Shown one piece after another: positions 25,701 through 33,597 of a DNA stretch of 41,634 bases. A program made the translations under genes and the position numbers. The first letter of the stretch is position 1; the number at the start of each line of letters is the position of its first letter. The DNA lies in contig JANYDN010000138.1 of assembly GCA_025363585.1 (NCBI GenBank), positions 1-41,634 of the forward strand, in the 5' to 3' direction. The notes beneath the pieces are model-generated. The model did no database searches, was not told where the DNA came from, and was given only the letters and a program-made list of their open reading frames with translations. This DNA is from Verrucomicrobiota bacterium (lineage in GTDB: Bacteria; Verrucomicrobiota; Verrucomicrobiia; Limisphaerales; UBA9464).

Positions 25701-28700
25701 TATATGGCGCCCGCCACGCCCGTGCAGGAACGCCTCGCCGGGATCTGGGGGAAGTTGTTGGGCGTGGAACGGCCCGGGCTCCGCGATGATTTCTTCGAGG
25801 CGGGCGGCCATTCGTTGCTCGCGATGCGCTTCGTCGCCCGCGTGCGGAACGCATGGTCGATCGAGTTGCCCATCCGTGCATTGTTCGAGCAACCGTCCCT
25901 TGGCGGACTCGCGGAACGCGTCGAGGCATTGCTGGTCCGGCCGACGGGAGAGAGCGCGACGATTCCCCGGCGCGCGGCCGACGACGGGTTGCCGCCGCTT
26001 TCGTTCGCGCAACAGCGGTTGTGGTTTCTCGATCGCTTCAAGGGCTCGAGCCTCGAATACAACATGCCCGAGGTGCTGTCGCTTCGCGGCGCCCTCGATG
26101 CGGACGCCTTGGAACGCGCTTTCAATCGCGTCGTCGCCCGGCACCAAAGCCTGCGCACGCGGTTCAACGAGGCCGACGCCGTCGCGGTGCAGGTCGTGGC
26201 GGCCGAGCTTCGTGTCCCGTTGCCGGTGGAAGACCTCTCGGGACTCGGTGGCGCCCAGCGGGAGGCGTCGATTGCCGCGGCGGTGGCACACGACCGCGCG
26301 GATCCGTTCGACCTCGAGCGGGGTCCGTTGCTGCGGGTGCGACTGCTGCGGTTGGGTCCGGCGGAGCACCTGCTGCTGCGGAATTGCCACCATATAATAT
26401 CCGACGGCTGGTCGAGGGAAGTGTTCGACCGCGAACTGGAGGCGCTGTACGCGGCCTATATATCGGGCGGCGACGATCCGTTGCCGCCGCTGGCCATCCA
26501 ATATCCGGACTACGCGGTGTGGCAGCGCCAATGGTTGTCCGGCGCGGAACTCGCGCGGCAAATCGGATATTGGCGCGGGCGACTGGCGGACGCCCCGGCG
26601 CTGGAGTTGCCCCTGGATCGTCCGCGTCCCGCCGAGGAGACCCACAAGGGTGGGCTGCATCGGTTCGCGTTGCCGGCCGGGCTCGGGAAACGGCTCCGGG
26701 AATTCAACCGGATGGAGAACGCCACGCCGTTCATGACGATGCTGGGAGCGTTCCAGATCCTGTTGTCGCGGCTCTCCGGCCAGAACGACATCCTCGTGGG
26801 GACGCCGATCGCCAATCGACGGCGGCTCGAACTCGAGGCGCTGATCGGGTTCCTGGCCAACACCCTCGTGTTGCGTCTGGACCTCTCGGGCGTACCGGAC
26901 TTCCGGGAAATCGTCGCGCGCGTGCGCCGGTCGACGCTCGATGCCTTCGAACACCAGGACCTGCCGTTCGAGAAGCTCGTCGAGGAGCTGAACCCCGCGC
27001 GCGACCTCGCCCGCCACCCGTTTTTCCAGGTTCTTTTCGGGATCCAGGACGTCCCGCCCCGAAGATTGGATCTGGAGGGACTGGAGGTCTCCGTGGTGCC
27101 CGGCGCCGGGGGTACGACGCATTTCGACCTCGAGCTCAACGTCTCCGCGACCGGGGGGGACTGGGCGGGTTACATTAAGTATAACTCCGATCTTTTCGAC
27201 ACCGCGACGATCGCACGGATGGCGGTTCAATTCGGGATATTGCTCGGGGGCTTGCTGGCCAACCCGGACCTCGAGGTCTCGCGCCAACCGCTGATGGAAG
27301 CGGACGAGCGCCGGCGCCTGTTGTCCGCCCGGAACCCGCCGCGCGCGAACGCCGCCGCGGGGCTCCGCGTGCACGAGACGGTCGCCCTCGTCGCGGCCGA
27401 CGCCCCAGGCCGGCCCGCCGCGACGTTGGGCGACGCCTCGATTGGCTATGGCGAGCTCGTCGAACGCGCCGATCGCCTCGCGCGCCGGTTGATCGCGCTG
27501 GGCGTGGGTCCCGACGTCCCGGTCGGCCTGTGCGTCCCGCGCACGCTCGATCTTCCCGTCGCGGTGCTCGGGATCCTCCGGGCGGGCGGCGCGTGCGTGC
27601 CCCTCGATCCCGAGCTTCCCGACGGGCGATTGGCCTTGATGTTGGCCGACGCGCGTCCGGCGGTGGTCGTCGTGCAACCCGGCCTCGAACCGCGCGTGGG
27701 CGGCGCGGGCCATGTCACCGTGCCCGTGGATGCGTCCGGACCGGAAACCGCGGCGGCAACGTTATATAAGCCACGCGTCCGGGCGGGGGCCGATGACCTG
27801 GCTTATATCCTGTTCACGTCGGGATCCACGGGCCGGCCCAAGGGCGTCGCGGTCCCGCACCGGACGCTGGAGAATCTCGTGGAATGGCAGGTGCGCGCGT
27901 CGGGGCTCGCGCCGGGCGCGAGGACATTGCAGTTCGCGTCGCCCGGATTCGACGTGGCGTTCCAGGAACTGTTCGCGACGTGGTGCGGCGGCGGCACCCT
28001 GGTGATGGCGGACGAGGCGACGCGGCGCGACGCGGCGGCGCTGGCGCGGTTGGTCCGCGGGGCTTCGGTCGCGCGGGTGTTCGTTCCCTTCGCGGTGCTC
28101 GACGCGCTCGCGTCGGCGTTGTGCGACGGTCCCGGCGGCCCGCACGCGCTGCGCGAGGTGATCACCGCGGGCGAGGCGCTCCGCGTCACGCCGGCGATCC
28201 GGTCGATGTTCGCGCGCTGGCCCGGGATGGTCCTCGTGAACCAATACGGTCCCACGGAAACGCACGTGGCCACCGCGTGGACTTTGGCCGGCCCGCCCGC
28301 GGATTGGCCGTCGCGACCGCCCATCGGCCATCCCGTCGCGAACACGTCCGCCCTCGTGCTGGACGGCCATCTCCAGCCCGTGCCCATCGGCGTCGCCGGC
28401 GAGTTATATCTCGGGGGCGACGGCCTCGCGCGGGGCTATGTCGGTTCGCCGTCGTCGACGGCCGCTCGGTTCGTGGCGGACCCGTTCGACCCCGCGGGGG
28501 GCGCGCGGTTATATAGGACCGGAGATTGGTGCCGCCGGCTTCCCGACGGCGCGATCGAGTTCCTGCACCGGCGCGACGACCAGGTAAAGATCCGCGGGCA
28601 CCGGGTCGAGACGGGAGAGGTGGCGTCGGTGCTGGGCGGCGCCCCGGGCGTCAGGGCGTGCGTGGTTTCGGCGGAGGCGGACGCGGGCGGCGACACGCGG

Positions 28701-31700
28701 TTGGTGGCGCACGTCGTGCCGATGGATCCGGGGTCGCCGCCGGAACGCGCGGCGCTTCGGGACTTCGTGCGGCGGCAATTGCCGGACGCGATGATACCGG
28801 CCGGGATCGTGTTCCTGCCGGCCCTTCCGCTCACGGCGAACGGAAAGGTGGATCGACGCGCGCTCCCGTCGGCGGAATCCAAGGAACCGGAAACGGGCGG
28901 GAGCCATGCCTATGTCGCGCCCCGCACTCCTGTGGAGGACGCGGTGGCCGGCATCTGGCGGGACGTGCTGGGGACGTCCCGCGCCGGGATCCACGACGAT
29001 TTCTTCGCGTCGGGCGGCCACTCGCTGATGGCGATGCGGCTGGTGGCGCGCGTCCGCGCGGTGTTCTCGGTCGAATTGCCGGTGCGGACGTTGTTCCAGC
29101 ACCCGACCCTGGGCGCGCTGGCGGGGAACATCCTGGCGTTGGGCGACGCGGCCCCGCGGATGCGGATCGTCCCGCTGGAAGCCGGACGGCGGGCGGCAAG
29201 GACGCCGCTTTCGTTCGCGCAGCAGAGGCTTTGGTTCCTTGACGAACTGGAACCCGGCGGCGCCGCCTATAACATCTCGTCCGGGCTCCGGCTCCGCGGC
29301 CCGCTGGATGCCGCGTCGCTCGCCCTGAGCCTGCGGGAGTTGGTGCGGCGGCACCAGGTCCTGCGCACCACGTTTCCGGCCACGGCGGGCGAACCCGAAC
29401 AGGTCGTCGGCGCGCCGTGCGACGTGGCCATCGAATGCTCGGACCTCCGGGAATTGCCGGAAGAGGCCCGCCTCGCGGAGGCACGGCGCCTGTCGTCGTC
29501 GGCCGCAAATCGTCCCTTCGACCTGGCGCGCGACCCGATGCTGCGGGCGTTGTGCCTGCGCCTTGCGGACGACGAGCACGAGCTCGTGATCACGGTGCAC
29601 CACATCGCGGCCGACGGCTGGTCCCTGGACGTGCTGTGGAGGGAATTGGGGGTGTTATATAGCTCTTATATAGCCGGCCGCCCCTCGCCGATGCCGGAGT
29701 TGCCGCTGCAATACGCCGACTACGCCGCGTGGCAACGCGAATGGCTGCGGGGTGATATATTGGATCGCCAGTTGGCTTACTGGAAGGAACGCATGGCGGG
29801 CGCGCCGCCGTTGCTGGAGCTCCCGACGGATTTCCACCGACCCGCGTCGGTCGGATACCGGGGTGAACGGCGGGAACTCCAGTTGGCCCCGGCCTTGGGT
29901 CGATCGATCCGGGCCCTGGGGCGACGCGAGGGCACCACGCTGTTCATGACGCTTCTGGCGGCATGGGCGTCCTTGCTGTGCCGACTCGGGGGGCAGGACG
30001 ACGTGGTGGTCGGCACCCCGATCGGCGGGCGAACCCTCTCGGAGTTGGAGGGGTTGGTCGGCTTTTTCGTCAACACCCTCGCATTGCGGGTCGATCTCGC
30101 GGGCCGTCCGACGTTCCGGGAATTGCTGCGTCGGGTGCGGGAGGTGGCGCTGGGCGCGTACGCGCATCCGGACCTTCCGTTCGAGCGGTTGGTGGAGGAA
30201 CTGAGACCCGAACGCCACTCCGGCCACGCGCCGTTGTTCCAGGCGATGTTGCTGCTGCAGCCCGCGCCCGGTCCGGTCGGGCCGTTTGGGACGCTGGAGG
30301 CCGGCGCGCTCGACATCCCGTTCACCGCCGCGAAGTTCGACCTGACGCTCTCGTTGCGGGAGCAGGGCGACGGGTTGCGGTGCGCGCTCCTATATAATAC
30401 CGAGCTCTTCGAGGGCGCGACCATCGTTCGGTGGCTTGGGCATTTCGAGCGGCTCCTCCAAGGCATCGCGAGGGATCCCGACTGCCGGGTCGGCGAGTTG
30501 CCGTTGTTGTCGGACGCCGATCGGCGCCGGCTCCTGGAGGAATGGAACCCGGCCCCGACCGGCTTTCCCGGCACGCGCTGCGTGCACGAATTGTTCGCCG
30601 ACCAGGCACGGCTTACCCCGGCGGCGACGGCGGTCGTGCACGGCGGCGAGACGATGACTTATATCGGGCTCGATGGCCGCGCGAACCGCCGGGCCCACGA
30701 ACTCCGCGCGCGCGGCGTGTCGCGCGGCTCCGCCGTGGCGGTCCATCTGGAACGCTCCGCCGACCTGTTGGTCGCCGTGCTCGCGATCCTCAAGTGCGGC
30801 GCATGCTATGTCCCGTTGGCCGTCGATTATCCCGCCGCCCGCAAACGCTTCATCCTCGAAGACTGCCGGGCGACCGTGGTCATCGGCCACGGGGATTTGC
30901 CGGACGACGCCCGGCCGCCTTCCTGCATTGATATCGACGCCCGCGGATGGGCCTCGGGAGATCCGGATGGTCCGGCCGGGCCTCCGTCGACGGACGCGGG
31001 CCCGTGCGACCCCGCCTACGTGATCTATACGTCGGGTTCCGCCGGCGAACCGCGGGGCGTCGTGGTCGGGCATCGGGCCATCGCGCGGCTGGTCTTCGGC
31101 CAATCGTACGCCGAGTTCGGTGGCGACCGCGTGTTCCTGCAACTCGCACCGGTGGCGTTCGATGCCTCGACTTTCGAAATCTGGGGCGCGTTGTTGCACG
31201 GGGCGAAGCTGGTCGTGGCACCTGAAAGCCCTTTGGATCTTCCCGCGCTCGGCGAACTGATCCGGACGCACGGCGTCACCACGCTTTGGATGACGGTCGG
31301 CCTTTTCAACGAGGTCATCGACACGAGGCCCGGGACCCTGGAAGGGGTGCGGGAAATACTGACCGGGGGCGACGCGCTCTCGCCGCGGCACGTCCGCCTG
31401 GCGCAGGAACACCTGGGCCCGCGGACGCGAATCATCAATGGCTATGGTCCCACCGAATGCACGACCTTCGCGTGCTGCCATTCGATCCCGCGGGATTCCG
31501 GCACCGCGGCGTCCAGCGTTTCCATCGGTCGTCCCATCGCCAACACGCTCGCCTATGTGCTCGACGCGCGCGGGGAATTGGCGCCGATCGGCGTGCCCGG
31601 GGAATTATACCTGGGCGGTCCTGGGCTCGCGGACGGATACCTAAATAATCCACGCCTCACCGCCGAACGATTCGTGGCCGACCCGTTCTCTCGCGAGCCC

Positions 31701-33227
31701 GGGGCCCGGATGTATCGCACGGGCGACCGCGTCCGATGGTTGCCGGACGGCACGCTGGACTTCCTTGGGCGCGGGGATTTCCAGGTGAAGATCCGCGGGT
31801 TCCGCGTCGAGTTGGGCGAGATCGAGCGGGTGTTGGAGGAACATCCCGCCGTCGAGGAAGTGGTCGTGGACGCGCGCGCCGGGGCGGACGGCGGGAAATC
31901 GCTCGTCGCCTATTGGAAGGCACGCCCGGGCCAGGCCACCGAGGGCGCCGGTCTCGCGGCGTTCGCGAGGGAGCGGCTCCCTGCATTCATGATGCCGGGC
32001 GCGTGGGTGGAGTTGGCCGCGTTGCCGCTCACGCGGTCGGGCAAGATCGACCGTCGTGCGTTGCCGGAGCCGACGTCGTCGGGAGCGCCGGGCGCGGGTC
32101 CGGCGGAAGCCGACTCGATTTACGAGGCCATGCTGGCACGGCATTTTGCCGAGGTATTGGGACGCGGGAAGGTCGGGCTCGACGACAATTTCTTCGCGTG
32201 CGGGGGGCATTCGCTGGCGGCGTTGCGGTTGCTCCACCGGATCGAGGAAGGGTTCGGCGTGCGGCTGCCGCCGCGCGTGTTGTTCGAGGCGGCGACCGTC
32301 CGCACGCTCTCGGTCCGCATCCAGTCGTTGCGCAAGGAACATCCCGGGGGGTTGTCTTATCCCGCGGGCGATCCGTTGGTCACGATCCAGGAAGGCGACG
32401 GGAAACGGCCGCTGTTCCTGTTCCCCGGGGGTTATGGGGACGAATCGGAATTCCTGACGCACGCGTGGATCTGCCAGCGGCATCTCGGCCCCGATTTCGC
32501 GCTGAAGGCGTTCCGGAACCGCTCGTGGCGCGGCGCCGCGCCGCTGCAGGCCGATCTCCGGACGATGGCCCGCGATTGCATCGCGGACATGCGGCGCGTG
32601 CAGGGCGCCGGACCGTGGCACCTGGTCGGCCTTTGCGTGGGCAGCACCCTCGCGCATGAGGTCGCGCTTCAACTCCAGGAGTCGGGCGAGGAGGTGGCGA
32701 TGCTGGCGATGGGCGACGCGCCGCGGTCCGGTCCTCGTGGCTATTGGAAGTTGTGCCGGGCGGATTCGTTCCGCGGCGCGCGGCAATGGATCTCGAACAC
32801 GCTGTTCCTGGGATTGCCGTGGCTCCGCGCCGCGATGACGGCATCGGGACGTCGAGTGGTCCAGCAACGGCTGCTCGGGGGGCTGGGCCATGGGTCGGCG
32901 GCATCGGGCTCGCCGGAAGCCGCCGCCTTGGAACTGGACCGTCATCTGCACTCGGAATGGTGCCACTATCAGAACGGCGAGGCCTACCTGCGCCGGATGA
33001 TGTCGGTTCCCCGCGGCAAATTCCGCGGGCGTCTCGACCTCATGTTGAGCGGCGAGCACGCGGCCCGGGGACGCGGCATGGAGTGGGCGTCGCGCGCGAC
33101 CGGCGGCGCCGAGGTGCTGCGGCTGCCCGGCTCGCACGCTACGTACCAAGTGGAGGGCGGCGAACAAATCGCCGCCTTGTACCTAAAGCGCCTCGGCCGG
33201 GAATCGGGTGGAACGGACGCCGCCTAG
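21000..33227 (+). CDS. Four-module non-ribosomal peptide synthetase with C-terminal thioesterase
   Basis: 4075 aa, order A-PCP-C-A-PCP-C-A-PCP-C-A-PCP-TE, detailed in the five following entries. Carrier-protein Ser is present in all four GGHSL motifs (residues ~547, 1604, 2674, 3737). Three C domains carry HHxxxD at ~738, 1797 and 2868. No epimerisation, methylation or reductase domain is visible, and there is no donor-accepting C domain at the front, so this protein should start its own chain. The predicted product is a linear or cyclised acyl-tripeptide: unknown starter acid, then Gly-, Pro- and Val-like residues. The start ATG overlaps the preceding stop (ATGA), giving coupled translation. 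No transporter, phosphopantetheinyl transferase or regulator gene of the usual type is in the window. The gene is dotted with TATA-containing AT-rich spots that break its GC-rich codon use. Confidence 0.97.
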   Translation: MTEPTIIRAFDRQVGLYPDAIAYRSASESVTYTELRRRSGRIASALIERSPAPGERVGIRLPQGVASIAAFLGILEAGKIAVPLDYIGPDPLAREILADAGASWLIGGEAGHGGAAPWLPAGCGFLAVRDLETTGTGILPPPLVDADAPAVLVYTSGSTGRPKGVLRTHGNLVWNAGTLAGGLSVQAGDRYGFLAGYNTGNGVSNLFRALLNGATILGFDLRVQGIDSLAPWLRDQKATLLSCPASVFRELIATLSPGQEFHGVRMVGLTSEPVQPRDLETWRRHFAAPCVFGNTLSSTETGVIASRVFGRDTVLPTPSVPIGWPAAGVRVRLLDASGGESGEGESGEIVASGPGIAAGYWNQEEATARVFRRDADGSVWFHTGDMASRGPDGCISHAGRRDFRIKVRGHGVELEAVEAAVAGHPGVRDAAVAVRSGTRNEAVLVAFVVPVPGSAPGAAGLRRGLQERLPEPMVPASFVFLEKLPRGANGKVDRRALAEMPVEHPAPHAGIAPRTPTEERLAGIWSEVLGPVDFGVDDGFHELGGHSLSATRVLSRITKAFEVSVPLRDFLGNPTIKWLAGRIDSGAMAIVGDASALRPRRRDGEIPLSFAQQRFWFLEQFGPGTGAYNVPWALRLRGRLDRGALMHGLHVIVGRHESLRTVFRAGNGDPVQIVLPDVDLEPVARDLSGLAGEARESACGEFLRAEARRPFDLERGPLVRVALAVLGTDDHVLLVTLHHIVCDRWSKWILTRELAVLYKDRVEGREPGLPALPLQYGDFATWQRERPEGPGYAVDVGYWKRKLAGLEPVELPGDRPRSANESPAGATMWFAIDAALVRGVAELARREGTSPFAVAMAAFQVLLHRHTGQSDLAVGTAVANRHHVDLEGVIGLFINMLVIRGDLSGNPPFRRFLHGLWQTVLEARDHQELPFERLVEELHPGRSLGRHPLFQVLFLLQNMPTEDLSLPGLAIETLDVDSGRATFDLSVVLMEEEGQWRARWEYNSDLFDAATIRRMAAHYLILLESVVSDPECVVGGLPMLAGDERRWLLETCNRTESPLPGDKGVHHLFAEQVARAPGGIAVEFGERRLTYTALDRRARALAARLRALGVGPDVTVGVYLERSENMVAGLLGILMAGGVYLPLDPNLPAARLERMLGDARPAAVLVGRKTREGPPGNSAALVWVEEMQDEGDPSDDGNRGGEYPAVGASLAYILYTSGSTGQPKGVAIPHRALVNFLLSMAREPGMGPGDRMLAITTIGFDIAALEIFLPLITGARVVLASREQATDGKAISRLIDGSGATVVQATPATWRMLVESGWQGSPSLRFLTGGEALPRELAGQLLARCGELWNLYGPTETTVYSLGSRVAAGAAIVIGRPLANTRAYILDALRQPVPVGVAGELHVGGEGLARGYVNQPGLTADKFVPDPFAVVPGERMYRTGDLARWRSDGTVEYLGRIDHQVKLRGFRIEPAEIESALAACPGVLRSTVVLRKDARGDERLVAYIVPVDPASRPAFAVLARQLRSVLPDYMVPTAFVALGSLPLTPGGKLDRRALPEPDANGTGTDDTYMAPATPVQERLAGIWGKLLGVERPGLRDDFFEAGGHSLLAMRFVARVRNAWSIELPIRALFEQPSLGGLAERVEALLVRPTGESATIPRRAADDGLPPLSFAQQRLWFLDRFKGSSLEYNMPEVLSLRGALDADALERAFNRVVARHQSLRTRFNEADAVAVQVVAAELRVPLPVEDLSGLGGAQREASIAAAVAHDRADPFDLERGPLLRVRLLRLGPAEHLLLRNCHHIISDGWSREVFDRELEALYAAYISGGDDPLPPLAIQYPDYAVWQRQWLSGAELARQIGYWRGRLADAPALELPLDRPRPAEETHKGGLHRFALPAGLGKRLREFNRMENATPFMTMLGAFQILLSRLSGQNDILVGTPIANRRRLELEALIGFLANTLVLRLDLSGVPDFREIVARVRRSTLDAFEHQDLPFEKLVEELNPARDLARHPFFQVLFGIQDVPPRRLDLEGLEVSVVPGAGGTTHFDLELNVSATGGDWAGYIKYNSDLFDTATIARMAVQFGILLGGLLANPDLEVSRQPLMEADERRRLLSARNPPRANAAAGLRVHETVALVAADAPGRPAATLGDASIGYGELVERADRLARRLIALGVGPDVPVGLCVPRTLDLPVAVLGILRAGGACVPLDPELPDGRLALMLADARPAVVVVQPGLEPRVGGAGHVTVPVDASGPETAAATLYKPRVRAGADDLAYILFTSGSTGRPKGVAVPHRTLENLVEWQVRASGLAPGARTLQFASPGFDVAFQELFATWCGGGTLVMADEATRRDAAALARLVRGASVARVFVPFAVLDALASALCDGPGGPHALREVITAGEALRVTPAIRSMFARWPGMVLVNQYGPTETHVATAWTLAGPPADWPSRPPIGHPVANTSALVLDGHLQPVPIGVAGELYLGGDGLARGYVGSPSSTAARFVADPFDPAGGARLYRTGDWCRRLPDGAIEFLHRRDDQVKIRGHRVETGEVASVLGGAPGVRACVVSAEADAGGDTRLVAHVVPMDPGSPPERAALRDFVRRQLPDAMIPAGIVFLPALPLTANGKVDRRALPSAESKEPETGGSHAYVAPRTPVEDAVAGIWRDVLGTSRAGIHDDFFASGGHSLMAMRLVARVRAVFSVELPVRTLFQHPTLGALAGNILALGDAAPRMRIVPLEAGRRAARTPLSFAQQRLWFLDELEPGGAAYNISSGLRLRGPLDAASLALSLRELVRRHQVLRTTFPATAGEPEQVVGAPCDVAIECSDLRELPEEARLAEARRLSSSAANRPFDLARDPMLRALCLRLADDEHELVITVHHIAADGWSLDVLWRELGVLYSSYIAGRPSPMPELPLQYADYAAWQREWLRGDILDRQLAYWKERMAGAPPLLELPTDFHRPASVGYRGERRELQLAPALGRSIRALGRREGTTLFMTLLAAWASLLCRLGGQDDVVVGTPIGGRTLSELEGLVGFFVNTLALRVDLAGRPTFRELLRRVREVALGAYAHPDLPFERLVEELRPERHSGHAPLFQAMLLLQPAPGPVGPFGTLEAGALDIPFTAAKFDLTLSLREQGDGLRCALLYNTELFEGATIVRWLGHFERLLQGIARDPDCRVGELPLLSDADRRRLLEEWNPAPTGFPGTRCVHELFADQARLTPAATAVVHGGETMTYIGLDGRANRRAHELRARGVSRGSAVAVHLERSADLLVAVLAILKCGACYVPLAVDYPAARKRFILEDCRATVVIGHGDLPDDARPPSCIDIDARGWASGDPDGPAGPPSTDAGPCDPAYVIYTSGSAGEPRGVVVGHRAIARLVFGQSYAEFGGDRVFLQLAPVAFDASTFEIWGALLHGAKLVVAPESPLDLPALGELIRTHGVTTLWMTVGLFNEVIDTRPGTLEGVREILTGGDALSPRHVRLAQEHLGPRTRIINGYGPTECTTFACCHSIPRDSGTAASSVSIGRPIANTLAYVLDARGELAPIGVPGELYLGGPGLADGYLNNPRLTAERFVADPFSREPGARMYRTGDRVRWLPDGTLDFLGRGDFQVKIRGFRVELGEIERVLEEHPAVEEVVVDARAGADGGKSLVAYWKARPGQATEGAGLAAFARERLPAFMMPGAWVELAALPLTRSGKIDRRALPEPTSSGAPGAGPAEADSIYEAMLARHFAEVLGRGKVGLDDNFFACGGHSLAALRLLHRIEEGFGVRLPPRVLFEAATVRTLSVRIQSLRKEHPGGLSYPAGDPLVTIQEGDGKRPLFLFPGGYGDESEFLTHAWICQRHLGPDFALKAFRNRSWRGAAPLQADLRTMARDCIADMRRVQGAGPWHLVGLCVGSTLAHEVALQLQESGEEVAMLAMGDAPRSGPRGYWKLCRADSFRGARQWISNTLFLGLPWLRAAMTASGRRVVQQRLLGGLGHGSAASGSPEAAALELDRHLHSEWCHYQNGEAYLRRMMSVPRGKFRGRLDLMLSGEHAARGRGMEWASRATGGAEVLRLPGSHATYQVEGGEQIAALYLKRLGRESGGTDAA
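22812..25935 (+). other. NRPS module 2: C-A-PCP, glycine-like code
   Basis: The C domain begins LSFAQQRFWF and its active site reads HHIVCDR (~738), with Arg in place of the usual Gly of HHxxxDG. The A domain aligned by eye to GrsA gives specificity residues D-I-L-Q-L-G-L-V-Y-K, close to the known glycine code DILQLGLIWK; the run QATPATW is also typical. PCP motif AGGHSLLAM. It probably joins the starter acid to Gly. Confidence 0.7.
25980..29145 (+). other. NRPS module 3: C-A-PCP, proline-like code
   Basis: C domain LSFAQQRLWF with HHIISDG (~1797). A domain residues read D-V-Q-F-I-A-Q-V-A-K, differing at two positions from the proline code DVQFIAHVVK; the local sequence GFDVAFQELFATWCGGGTL is of the proline-activating type. 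A related cyclic imino acid is possible. PCP motif SGGHSLMAM. Confidence 0.65.
29175..32310 (+). other. NRPS module 4: C-A-PCP, valine-like code
   Basis: C domain LSFAQQRLWF with HHIAADG (~2868). A domain residues read D-A-F-W-L-G-G-T-F-K, one conservative change from the valine code DAFWIGGTFK. The A3 phosphate-binding loop is IYTSGSAGEPRG, with Ala and Arg where Thr and Lys are usual. PCP motif CGGHSLAAL. Confidence 0.7.
32380..33224 (+). other. NRPS thioesterase domain with Cys nucleophile
   Basis: Alpha/beta-hydrolase thioesterase starting PLFLFPGGYGDESEF. The nucleophile elbow reads GLCVGS with Cys3879 where type I thioesterases normally have Ser (GxSxG). The candidate acid Asp3906 (AMGDAP) is 27 residues later, the same spacing as Ser80-Asp107 in surfactin thioesterase, and His4046 lies in LPGSHATYQVEG. 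All triad positions are therefore filled, with Cys for Ser. It releases the peptide by hydrolysis or ring closure. Confidence 0.85.
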
Positions 33228-33291
33228 ATGGGACGAACATCCATCACTGTCACCGTTCCTGCCAACGAATACCGACGAGCCGTTTTTAGCC

Positions 33292-33400
33292 CCGGATTGG
33301 AACCCGATTTCACGGATTTGGTAATTAGGTTCCTGCGCGCTTCGGGCTTGGATGACGGGATTCGAATCCGGAAAAATGCGTTCCAATCGGTGGCTGCCGG
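33292..33400. repeat. Imperfect inverted repeat after the NRPS stop
   Basis: GGATTGGAACCCGATTTC (33294 on) pairs, with mismatches, with GGAAAAATGCGTTCCAATC (33370-33388 region). It begins 65 bp after the synthetase stop and could fold into a large hairpin that ends or stabilises the long transcript. No T run. Confidence 0.45.
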
Positions 33401-33438
33401 CTTCCTGATCCTGCCTTTTGGCCAGGCGCTCCGGAATT

Positions 33439-33597
33439 TTGAACCACGAACCACACGAAATACACGAAAAGTGAAGGAATCACTTGGGGTTTCAAAAGCG
33501 AAGGTCCCAAGACTCGGACGAACCTTGAACGAGTCGTGAATCGCATCACGGAATCTTGCCTCGGCTTTTCGTGTATTTCGTGTGGTTCGTGGTTCAA
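33439..33597. repeat. Inverted pair of the CACGAA dispersed repeat
   Basis: The left arm TTGAACCACGAACCACACGA and following bases (33439-33471) are repeated as a near-perfect inverse at 33565-33597 (CTTTTCGTGTATTTCGTGTG onward), with ~93 bp between. This word family is a frequent dispersed repeat in Verrucomicrobia and Planctomycetes (recalled, not searched). Confidence 0.85.

Noticed and set aside
25050-27713. Very long antisense open frame (about 890 codons) opposite the NRPS
   Set aside because: Arg/His/Gln-rich shadow of the synthetase with no domain; the same kind occurs opposite modules 1, 3 and 4.
23268-31612. TTA codons as a bldA-like regulatory switch
   Set aside because: TTA occurs many times within one gene and next to TAT, so it fits a local sequence bias better; the host is not a streptomycete.
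32380-33224. Direct prediction of a beta-lactone or beta-lactam product from the Cys thioesterase
   Set aside because: Those rings need a suitable beta-nucleophile on the last residues; module 4 reads Val-like, so only unusual release is claimed.
33228-33539. Open frame starting at the ATG right after the NRPS stop (about 103 codons)
   Set aside because: It runs through two repeat elements, has no family resemblance, and ends in repeat sequence.
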